Assembly: GCA_004794785.1 (NCBI GenBank)
Contig: SJOL01006406.1
Location: 401,308-465,307, forward strand
DNA: 64,000 nucleotides
Direction: 5' to 3'
From: Opisthorchis felineus
Taxonomy: Eukaryota; Platyhelminthes; Trematoda; Opisthorchiida; Opisthorchiidae
Shown here: positions 26,105 through 34,850 of the stretch, piece by piece
How positions within the stretch are numbered: position 1 is the first letter of the stretch
Layout of the letters: the number at the start of each line of letters is the position of its first letter
Program-made: the position numbers and the translations under genes
Notes under the pieces: generated by a model
The model's input: the letters and a program-made list of their open reading frames with translations, nothing else
Told to the model about the DNA's origin: nothing
Databases searched by the model: none

Positions 26105-26455
26105 GTTATCGAACCTTTTGATCAGTACGTAGTGCACTACTCGCTAATTTCGTGCAATTTGCTTTCAAGTAGAACATAAGGTTGACGGAGACTCGGGGAC
26201 TGCGCCTACCTGATGAGCTCCAAGAAGGGCGAAATCGGTCGTGGGCTGTCGAAGAATTTTCAGCAACCTTATGAATAGTGCATTACGTATCTACATGTAT
26301 CGCGATATCTCGAATATCGTACCAAGTGAAGAATGAGGTGGCCTGGTGCAGCACATTCAGTTGCCTGGAAACATCATAAACGAGAGATCCAGCTGGGTTC
26401 CAGGTGAGTCTCTCGCAAAACCAAATTTGTTTGCAAATGAGTGTATTTCGCTAAC
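26105..26455 (+). repeat. Hammerhead-ribozyme repeat unit, best-preserved copy
   Basis: This is one roughly 300-bp unit of the family found at eleven loci here. Order: AAGTAGAACATAAGGTTGACGG (26167 onward), hammerhead core (26204-26246), TTTTCAGCAACCTTATG, GTAGTGC-like block, CGCGATATCTCGAATATCGT, GAGGTGGCCT..GCAGCACATTCAG, CATCATAAACGAGAGATCCA, GGTTCCAGGTGAGTCT and finally GCAAATGAGTGTATTT. It has no protein-coding capacity, poly-A tail or terminal inverted repeats of its own. The left edge (about 26109-26125) is a stub of an inverted unit (CACTACTC). Confidence 0.88.
26176..26272 (+). ncRNA. Predicted type I hammerhead self-cleaving ribozyme
   Basis: All invariant core bases are present: CTGATGA at 26210-26216, GAAA at 26231-26234, and U16.1-C17 at 26239-26240 with predicted cleavage after 26240. 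Stem II is GCTC/GGGC around loop CAAGAA. Stem I starts with six pairs, GTGGGC (26241-26246) with GCCTAC (26204-26209). A short GTC/GAC helix follows, and further out CAACCTTAT (26264-26272) pairs perfectly with ATAAGGTTG (26176-26184). Stem III is the near-self-complementary ATCGGT with no loop, so cleavage would need a dimer. Very short stem III helices acting as dimers are known for genomic animal hammerheads. Activity is inferred, not shown. Confidence 0.7.
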
Positions 26456-27014
26456 CTCCAAATACTGTTCAAGCATGAAAATGCCGAGGATCGCCAGGTC
26501 GTATTTTGACAGGTATTTCACGTAAAGACTGTACCGAGATGGACTGATTAACAGACATGCACCTCTTGCGCCTACATACCGTTTCACCATTCTTAAAACA
26601 CGCCAGAAACCCAGGCTGCACTTTCACCGAAGCACACACTGCAGATATGTTTTGTTAGATATCGAATCAGCATCCTAGAGAAATATAACACGTAAATGAC
26701 ACGATGAGTGCCAAAAAAAAACAGCTCTTGTATCTAGGCTAAATTTGCTGACTGCAAATCGCCCGCCTACGTTAAACAATGCCTTGTTTTTCATGTCACG
26801 TCAAAAGCACATAAAGAAGTGATGGCGTTCCATGGAACACAGCATACTGCTGCTTTTTGGAGGCTGAACTCTCTGAAGGAAAAGGGTAGACTGATTAGTT
26901 GTTTTTATCCGACAACTAAAAGTCCCTTGAATTGAAGGCATATTTTCAAAAGACGGATGTTCATTCCAAGTGTTCTGTTCGTTTGGGACGGGAAATACAC
27001 ATAGTGTGAACGAA

Positions 27015-27100
27015 AGGGGACTTCTGGAATCGGCCTGTCATCCTCCCTCTTACCGGATAGGTGTTCTATCGACTGAGCTGTCGGGTTTACACACTCCCCA
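27015..27100 (-). other. tRNA-like (pol III promoter-like) sequence, possible SINE head
   Basis: On the minus strand, GACAGCTCAGTCGATAGAAC resembles a tRNA D-arm and internal A box, and GGCCGATTCCA about 35-40 bases further on resembles a B box. The spacing fits a tRNA-derived sequence, but no clean cloverleaf or anticodon loop can be drawn. A SINE relic is the likeliest reading. Confidence 0.35.
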
Positions 27101-27932
27101 TTGAGCCAGTGCTTTTTCGTCAGAACTCTGGCTGATGAATTAACTGCTGATACCTGCCAGTCTTATTAGTGCTCCCCTTGTGTCTTCCCCATTAGGCCAG
27201 ACGCTTATATCTTTAAGATGTCCATAAAAATTAGGTGGAAATTATGAGAAAATAGAGATAAATGCGTAGTTGATTAAATCAAAGATCCATATCCACTCAA
27301 CGCGATTACGTGTGGGCATATCTTCTCGTCCAAGCTACGACGTGAAATCTTCACCTTAACATCTGCCTATTCATTTGATTCCTAACAGATTTTCCCCTGT
27401 TTAAGCCGTTCGTAACAGAATATTGAATCTTCATGGTCTTAGCTGTGGCTTCATTGTAAGACTGTGCGATCACAGGTACTTACACCGATAATTCAACTTT
27501 ATTGGAAACTTGTCATAAGTGCCTAAACTCGAATCACAAGCAACCCACCTGGTCTAGTCATTTTAAAGTGAGGTTCCAGTGGTTTATCCTGTCTTGTCTG
27601 CTTGAAACCACCATACACATCTTCGTCGATCATCTAATAAAACTCCTGTGTGCTCATGGTTTTCTGCCGAGTCTGCAAACCAGTCATGAGATTCTACTTC
27701 CTTCTACTTCTCAAACTTAGAAAGATCTGTCATACGGATGGTTGAACGATGAGCAGTTTTCACTAAGCCATTCACATTCAGTCTTCCGATTGGTCTGGTA
27801 CATCCATCCCGCTGTATGTCCCATAGATTAGATCAGCAATTCAACCGAACTCGAACTCGCAGTTGATAGTGGGTCATGGTCTACTAACACATAATACGTA
27901 TGTAACTACACCTGTCTGTGGTCCTTAGTTTT

Positions 27933-28040
27933 CCTCGAAATGGGCAGTTTGACGGCGCATGATTCACCACCAACCGAGGTGATATCACCAGTACATTGTT
28001 GGAGGTGTAGTGGAGTGCAGCGATGGGTCTGTGGTTGTGG
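27933..28040 (-). repeat. PLE pseudo-LTR copy at the 3' end of the element
   Basis: The plus-strand reading shares a diverged block with 45585-45690 and with the inverted copy at 30560-30664: a GGGCA(A/G)TTTGA core, TTCACCACCAA(T/C)CGAGGTG, then a GTAGTGGAGTGCAGCGATGGG-like tail. Its presence at both ends of the decayed PLE supports a pseudo-LTR. Confidence 0.7.
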
Positions 28041-28478
28041 GTTGAGCATTGTTGTGTGTGTGTTTCTATACGTGGGCTGACCTTCGATGAAGATTGGTTG
28101 TTCGGTCGGGTGGTTCCATCGGTTGCTCTGTTATTCTGTCTTCTGATCGATCGATGACCATATGACGTGTGAGCCTGGCATTCCCTGGTTTCCTACTCTG
28201 CTCGTTGCAGGAGTGATCTCTGTTCTTGACTCCTCTGGGTCCCAGTTTCTGACCTTTGTTGATCTGACTCCAAAGAGTTTCTCGTTTCTCGGGTTGTTAG
28301 TCAGATGGTCGGTTGAGATGCTGGTCCTTCACACGTAGTTGTGTGTAAGGTTGATCTCGTTCAGTGTGTCAATCGATCGAATAGTTCTTGGAGTACCATT
28401 CTTCCAGAAATTCCATTCGTTGTCTCGTGTCTCCGCATGCCAAGAATTTTGTGTTTCCAGATTGAATTTGTGTCCTCT

Positions 28479-28913
28479 TCAGTGTTTATGTATGGATACT
28501 AGGTATAGGGGGTCCTGTCTCCTAACGGCTGCGTTGTGTTCCTTTATTCGGGTGCATAATTTCCTCCAAGTCTTTCCAACGTGGAACTTGTTGCAGTTGT
28601 CGCAGTTCATTTGATATATCGCACTGTTCCTCTCGGTTGCGTCTTGGTTGTCCTTCGGTCTTGAGATCAGTTTCCGTAAAGTGATATTTGGCTTGTGAGC
28701 TACGAGGATTCCTTTTTGAGCTAATAATCTGACGGTGACCTCAGATATATTCTCGATATAAGGTAGAACTATCCGTTTGCTCGCTGCTTGCTGTTGCTGC
28801 TGAAGAGATGTGCTCTTCTTCAAGCTTCTGATAAAATTCCTTGGACAACCATTGTTCTGGAATACTCTGAATAGATGGTTTCCTTCCTTTTGCTTGATTC
28901 TGTGATGCTGCAA
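28479..28913 (-). pseudogene. PLE C-terminal linker and GIY-YIG endonuclease domain
   Basis: An open frame of 144 codons contains a linker with LPYIENISE (about residues 50-58) and AHKPNITLRKLISRPKD (about 72-88), both characteristic of PLEs between RT and endonuclease. It is followed by IYQMNCDNC (99-107), a metal-binding-type Cys pair, then HVGKT (111-115) and R...RIKEH (117-126), which match the GIY-YIG nuclease core. In PLEs this domain nicks target DNA to prime reverse transcription. The frame stops at 28481-28479, yet recognisable C-terminal sequence (FNLETQNSWHAETRD) continues past the stop, so this is a premature stop. At the upstream end the frame overlaps a different frame (28741-28956) that holds the preceding segment, implying a frameshift near 28900. 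Confidence 0.85.
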
Positions 28914-28989
28914 TGTGTCTCGCCCTCTTGAACAGGGCTTGTACGCGGTGGTTCATCGGATGGTTGTTATTTCAAGTCACTATCTGATC

Positions 28990-29806
28990 CGTGTGTGTCT
29001 TTTTACGGTGTACGCGGGTTTTCGGAATCCCATCTACTATTCTGTTTACTAAAACGTCCAAGAATTGTAGTTGTTTGTTCCTCTCCAGTTCGAATGTAAA
29101 CTGGGCATCTTCAAATCTGGTATTCGGCAGTTCATGCGCACTGCGTACTGAATCTCGTTTCATGATAACAAAAGTGTCGTCCATGTAGCGGATTCATAGC
29201 TTCGAATTGATGACTGATGGTACCGCGCTCTCTAATCCCTGAATAGCTATCTCAGCGACAAATCCTGATATTGGAGACCCCATTGTAGCCCCTTCCAGCT
29301 GTTAATATATTTTTCCATCACAGCCGAAGTATGTATCAGTGCAAACGTCCAACAGCTTACATAGGCCTTCGGGTTTCGTGGTTCCTGTTGTGTTTGGATT
29401 ATTCTGAAGAAGTTTCATTATTTCTCCTCTGGCGAGGTTGTGATTGATTGAAGTGAACAGTGATGTGACACCATACGAAGGCATGATTTCGTTATCTCCT
29501 ATAATGACGTACCGTAGTTTGCTTAGAAATTGGTCAGCATTGTTGTTGTGTGTTCGGATCCATAAATTAAGTGTTTCAATCTTCTCCATAAATCTGTTGC
29601 TAACTTATGAGATGGATTACCGAAAGTGAAATGATCGGTCGAATTGGAGTTTCTTCTTTGAGCACCTTTTGCAGTCCGTAGAGTTGTGCAGTGTTGGTGT
29701 CATCGGCTTTCATTCTCCATTGTCCCTGGCTGGTTGTCCCGTGTGCTGCTTGTAGTTCTCTGAGTTTCGTGTTGATTCGATCGACGAGATTTGAGATTTG
29801 CGACAT
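28990..29806 (-). pseudogene. PLE reverse transcriptase, fragmentary
   Basis: Reading down the minus strand, RT motifs appear in order. TPIRPII (about 29640) matches the LRPIVS block. SYGVTSLFTSI (about 29480-29445) matches motif A, which normally reads S-F/Y-D-V-x-S-L-F-T. MGSPISGFVAE (about 29285-29250) matches motif B. RYMDDTFVI matches motif C, with YMDD at 29187-29176. FTFELERNKQLQFLDV (about 29095-29045) matches the downstream FLD block. Damage is clear: the motif A aspartate is glycine, a TGA (29196-29194) sits a few codons before YMDD, another stop interrupts the frame after GKIY near 29300, and the frame shifts elsewhere. Family assignment is firm; activity is excluded for this copy. 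Confidence 0.88.
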
Positions 29807-29979
29807 GACTGATTGACTTGTAGGCCATTTAACCTACTTGTTTGGTCTTTTCGCTGTAACTTAGCTTTCCCATTACCACGCTTTGTGTGCCGATGGTATG
29901 GCGATTTTCTCATCCTTTTGTAAAGTTCTGAGTGCGTCTCTTTCCTGTTTTGAAATCAGTTGCATGTTTCTATTTCATG

Positions 29980-30115
29980 TGGTCGACGGTACAGTTGTCT
30001 GTCGGATCTGTCTTTGAACCTCCATGGACATTTTGCTTGATTTCAAGGCGTGTTCTATGCTGGCTAGTTAGTCTTCGCGGAATGCGTCCTCGACGTTGAA
30101 GTTGAGTCCTTTCAT
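29980..30115 (-). pseudogene. PLE N-terminal region remnant
   Basis: Translation of the minus strand gives LLMKGLNFNVEDAFRED, a stop, then LASIEHALKSSKMSMEVQ. Hydrophobic-plus-charged N-terminal segments of this kind precede the RT in PLE proteins. It lies the expected distance upstream of the RT blocks. The in-frame stop and the short open stretch mark it as decayed. Confidence 0.55.
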
Positions 30116-30490
30116 TAGAAGTTCTTGATCTTGGCATGTCTACTCGGTGTCCGATTGCTGCTCCAAGTTCTGCCAAGTGGTTTGGACCAGTTTTAGCCAG
30201 GCAATTTTTCTAGCTGTTGCTGATTACTCTTTCGTATCTTCCGAGAAGATTGTGGACGTCCGTTATCATTAATTTCACCATTCGTCTGCCATAGTGTCTT
30301 GCTAGGGCCCTAGGCATGTGGATGGTCTAGTGTGATTGGTACTGGGTGACAGCGCGTTCCTACGTAGGCATTCATGGAGGAAGTATAGTTGCTCGCGGGT
30401 AGAGGCTTGTCGGCGGGCGAAGTTCTCCAAGCGTTGTACACTCGAACTGATTAGCAATTGAGGAGAATGTTGGTAGCTCAGGTATAGTAG

Positions 30491-30664
30491 ATGGTCGTTG
30501 GTTTGTTTCTTGAGCTGGGCAATTTGATTGCAAATTAGAGCATAGAGATGTATCGGTGGTTGTGCCTACGCTACAGTCCACTTCACTCCTTAACAACGCA
30601 CCTCGATTGGTGGTGAAACGTTTGCAATCAAATTGCCCAGCTCAGCGAACAAACCAACGACCAC
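30491..30664. repeat. PLE 5' pseudo-LTR pair forming a long inverted repeat
   Basis: Arms 30491-30534 and 30621-30664 are reverse complements with only a few mismatches over about 43 bases, separated by an 86-base spacer. The left arm has the same orientation as the 3' pseudo-LTR. The right arm, extended to about 30560, is inverted and longer. Such tandem direct/inverted partial copies at the 5' end are a known Penelope feature. The inverted arm keeps GGTGGTGAAACGTTTGC, resembling the 3' half of a PLE hammerhead motif. Confidence 0.75.
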
Positions 30665-33600
30665 TTACGATACCATCATTCTTATCAATAGCACAAGTGT
30701 CTGTGAGATTTTTATTACGAACTGTTTCAATTAGCGTTTGTTTTACGCGTGGCTATTAACCAATGATGTTAAATTTTATGTCCGAACGTCTGAACGCGGT
30801 CAGACAAGCATCAACTGCCATAGTGAATAACGTATGCATCCACTGATTAGGAAACCAAGAGTTTCCTAATGGAGAGTGGAGTGGTCGAAATGACCGCATT
30901 TTTTTCGTCTACTCTGAGGTGGACTAAATTTTACCTCTCATTATAACGATAGATTTCATGAACTCTGGTCAAAGTGACTACGTCAGGAAGGAGGATGCTC
31001 CTACTGAGGCAACGAATTTAGTCTAATTTGGCCTTTTTTGATGGTATGTAACACAGCATACGGACGGTTTTAGCCGAGGATATATCTGCCAGTTATAGAG
31101 CGAAAATAATCATCTACCGGAAATAAATTCCAATGAAGGTCTTTGACGCATGTTCCTAATCCGAGCATGCAAGAGTATTATGCCCCACTACGTAGATGTC
31201 CTCGGGATATAACCAAACTTCTTTGGTGTATCCTGAAGCAATCGCTATTGATTTTGGCTATCTCTGAAATGTGGCATTTAGATTTTACAGTACATCACCA
31301 TAGTGGGATTTTTATGGGGATAAGTTTCTCTTGATGTTATGAGTATTATTTCCTAAGGCCCAGATGACGTTGTTGTTGATAATTCACTTGATAAACTCAC
31401 CCAAAATTAACGATTGTTAGTAATATGGTCACGAGTTAAGTGGGCATGGGGCAATGTTAGCTTTAGGTGGTGCATAAAGACCGTAACCGAATTCGGTTAC
31501 CTTAGGTGTCACGCCAGTCGGGGTGAGTTCAGACTGGATATAGAGCTTTTGATTGAGATGAAGGAAACCTACATTGGCTTCGATTCTCCACGGACGACCT
31601 CGAGTATTCCTCCAACTCCTTGCCAAGTTCTACTTCAGTACTAGGTCATCAGTCTGTTCTGCTGTTTTCCGGACAATTCAGTTTACACATAAGCATGATT
31701 CTTTGTTTCGCCAATCGTGGTCAAATGCGATTTATTTTTGCGTTTGATTTTTAATGAGCTCATAAAAGCTGTCACGGTACCACTGGTATTAGTGCGGCAC
31801 TGGAACAAGTGCAGCGATGAGGAAGTCCTGCATAGTATACTTTCAAACCAATTAGGATACTAGGTGGTCACGATGCTTCTGTTAATACCATTCTAAAATA
31901 TAAGCAGACTAGAGGCAGCTTCAGCAGATACACTGGTTTTGAGATGCACTTTTTTTCTGAGTGCATACGAGTATTTCTTTGCTAGTGAAGTCCCTATAGA
32001 CGTCTTGGCTAGTGTTGATCCACAAAGAACTACATAGGATCCATGGTTAAGTTGAAAGTGGTTGGACGGCTAAATTGGGGAAAATCGCGTTTACTACCGG
32101 ACGGATCATTGTGTCTCAATGAAGTTACCATTATTCCACTTAGATTGAAATACTCTCAAAAGAAGCATTTAAATTCAGGTAATCCTTGCTTTGGAAAATG
32201 AAGCCCTAGAAGGATGCACATATCGGTCGCTTGACACTATCCGGGGACATTCGTGTCAGGAGTGTGATCAGAGACATCTGCATAGAGCGTCGAATTGGAC
32301 CCTCGCTGGATGATGGTCCTTGAGGTCTGGTAACGTTTACATGTGGACCACTGTTGCTGGTTTCTGAGGAAAATTTGTTAATAGCGGTGGCTGATTTCTA
32401 CTGAATTTGGTCACCAGTTTTTTCAAACGGACATCGCCGTGTTTAAACTAAATAAAACAACGCTTCAACTACATACATTCTTTTTCAGAATAATTGAGGT
32501 TTACTGAGAGGCTCAACTGAATGACTGCTGAATCTCTCGGCCATGATATTCTAAATCCAAATGAGCTGCACAAAGGTCAACATTTGTTTTAGCTGGGACG
32601 ATAGTGGAGATGTTGCTAGACGGAGCACACTACACCAGTTTTATCACTATCAGTATGAACTTCCTACTTATAGTTTGACCCAATTAATTTCCATGTGTGA
32701 TTGAGATGCGTTTATGGTAATCTGGTAAAAAAGGCGTGACCTGTTAGGTCATCGTTATGTTCCTCAACTTATAGAATTAATTTTTAGGCATCAGTTAAAA
32801 ACTAATTATTTTGGGCTGGAAATGGAATATATCAGGCGCGGACAGATAACGTAGTCAGCTAGCATATAGGGATGTGAAACATCAGTAAAGGGGCGTGCAG
32901 TACTCTCCAATTGAGCAACCCTTCTTTACAGCGACCACTACTCTGCTAGTGGTACCAGCTGCAACTCTGCAACTTCCACTCAAATTTTGTAACATGGAAC
33001 CATGGCTTTCTTCTTACAGCGGCCATTTTAGGCTTCTCCTGAACACACTTCAATTCCACAAGGACCAAAGCATCACATGGGCTACTCGGTCTACTGATCC
33101 CCTTCACATTTGTTAACTCCATCCTTCACAGCAATATTCACTGCCACCTTGTGTGAATAAAATGATAAGCACTATCGTGAAAACTCTCCCAGCAATGCGC
33201 TGAAATGAGCTAGTGTCCTCAAGCCTAGGGAGATTCCTGGCCAGCTTTTGAACAGTACGGTTGCAGTTGTACAGTTGTGCGCATGTTTTTGAAACAGGAA
33301 ATCTGGAAGATTGGATTTACTCAACCAGAGTTGATGCGCGCATGTTGTTGATGGCACATGATATAGTGGTTGGGGGGTGTAAAGAAAAAAATCACAATCT
33401 GTGGAGACTTTTTATGGGACAACGAAACATGTTCCCGGCCAAAAGTTCATGTATCCAGTTACCATAGTGCTCATCCTGAGCGAAAGTTCTTACAGTGAGG
33501 GATTCTAAGCAGTGTTAGAAAACCAAATTATCCTCTTAGCTCCCAAAGAATACAAACTTGTCTTTGGTTTCAAGTCAAGTGATACGGTTTGCAAGTGAAA

Positions 33601-34054
33601 TAATTTCAGTAGTTTATTCATCGGCCTAACGTAACACACTAAGATGGCTTCCCGAGTATGGTCGCCACCTCGTGACTAAAATAAAGGTATAGATGACACG
33701 TTCCACGCTCATTTTGGACGTTATCTGTGATTAGTTGCTAATGTGTTCAGTATGTCTAACATCAAGTGACAGCAAGTTGACTCATTAATGTCAACGAAGG
33801 GGAAAATGTAAACGAAGGACCGAAACATCAGCAAGGTGTAGTACAGAAAGACAGATTTCCTCCATCACGCTTGTGAGTAGCACTATAATGAACATGTAAC
33901 AGCAAATATTGATGAAACGTTCCAAGTCATAAACGTCCGCCACGTTGGTCGGTTAAACTGAAAAATAGATGAAATTTATTCTAATTGCTTATTCTTCCTA
34001 GCGGGGGATTTTCGGGAGTGTTCATTGGATATAAAAACCATCAACATATTTCCT
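30665..34054. other. Intronic non-coding stretch
   Basis: Lies inside the protocadherin intron between the PLE and the hammerhead-repeat cluster. Only short chance frames are seen and no repeat family was recognised. Confidence 0.6.
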
Positions 34055-34260
34055 CGATATAACGCACTACCGACTGGGTCACCGGAAATCCTTCTTCCGT
34101 CCATACCGGTTTTCCCCTTTTTGGGATTCTTGAGGAATAACCTTCATGCCTATGCTCCTCTGAACAACAGTTGGCGTTATTTGGAAGTGACTGGTGTTTA
34201 CGGAAGACTCAGATAAATACGCTGTTTGATATATTCTTCTGAATGTGTTGCGCTAAGGTT
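34055..34260 (-). repeat. Hammerhead-repeat unit, inverted partner of the 34.3-kb dimer
   Basis: The plus strand reads TAACGCACTAC, AAATCCTTCTTCCGTCCATA, CCGGTTTTCCCCTTTTTGGG and later GGAAGACTCAG and CTGAATGTGTTGCGC, which is the reverse complement of the family order. It abuts the plus-oriented dimer head-to-head, giving a foldback of about 0.8 kb. The core is strongly diverged. Confidence 0.65.
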
Positions 34261-34264
34261 GACA

Positions 34265-34580
34265 ATGAACGTATTCCGCGAAATGCGTACGATTTGGGTG
34301 TAAGTAGAACATGTGGTTGACGGGAACCCGTAGACTGCGCCTGCCTGATGAGCCGAAGTGGTAAGGACAAAACTCGTTGTAGGCTTCCGAAGAATTTCTA
34401 GCAACCTTATAAGTAGTGCGTTCTGTCTAGATAATGAATTGCGGTACCTCGAATGTCGGCTCAAACGAAAAATTAGGTGGCCCTTGTGCGACATATTCAG
34501 TTGAACCGTAACAAAAACAAGAGATTCAGCCAGGCATCACTTCCGTCTCGTTAAAATCAGACTACCTTGCACATAAATCT
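34265..34580 (+). repeat. Hammerhead-repeat unit, first of a head-to-tail dimer
   Basis: Contains ATTTGGGTGTAAGTAGAACA, then CTGCGCCTGCCTGATGAG (CTGATGA at 34345-34351), TTTCTAGCAACCTTATAAG, GTGGCCCTTGTGCGACATAT and GAGATTCAGCCAGG in the family order. The ribozyme core has lost G12 (AAAA replaces GAAA) and its stem II is disrupted, so it should be inactive. Confidence 0.83.
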
Positions 34581-34850
34581 ACTCCCTAAAATGGTTCAAA
34601 AGGAAAATAAAGTTGATGGGAACTTGAAGGGTATGCCTATTTGATGTGATTAAAATGGGCTAAAGCGGTTGTGGGCTGTCAAAAATCTTTGCAATGTTCA
34701 CAATGATGGTGTTTTATGTCACGAAAACATGCTGTGGTAGTTTGAATATCCTCCAGGCTGAAATGTAAGGCAGCCTTTATGCAGCACATTTAGTCCGAGA
34801 CACTTTCTCCTTGTCAACAAAATGATGTGTACCCGAGTGTATTTGGCCAG
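34581..34850 (+). repeat. Hammerhead-repeat unit, second of a head-to-tail dimer
   Basis: The sequence follows directly on the preceding unit with a period of 296 bp (GTTGACGGG at 34316, GTTGATGGG at 34612). The core is decayed (CTGATGA has become TTGATGT), but the downstream half, AAAGCGGTTGTGGGCTGTC, still shows the cleavage-site and stem I strand. The unit ends near CGAGTGTATTTGG. Confidence 0.82.

Larger units (their letters stand above)
27933..30664 (-). mobile_element. Decayed Penelope-like retroelement (PLE) with GIY-YIG endonuclease
   Basis: The minus strand carries remnants of a single PLE polyprotein in the expected order: an N-terminal region (about 30115-29980), reverse transcriptase (about 29640-28990), a basic linker and a C-terminal GIY-YIG endonuclease (about 28620-28480). 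The frame is broken by several stops and at least one frameshift, so this copy cannot encode a working protein. Pseudo-LTR-like sequence lies on both sides: 27933-28040 and 30491-30534 in the same orientation, plus an inverted copy at 30560-30664. That direct-plus-inverted layout is characteristic of Penelope elements. It lies inside the protocadherin intron in the same orientation as the host gene. The ends are estimated from the repeats, and no target-site duplication was identified. Confidence 0.88.

Noticed and set aside
28339..29188. Plus-strand open frames across the PLE
   Set aside because: They are antisense shadows of the RT and GIY-YIG coding; the minus-strand translation carries all recognised motifs.
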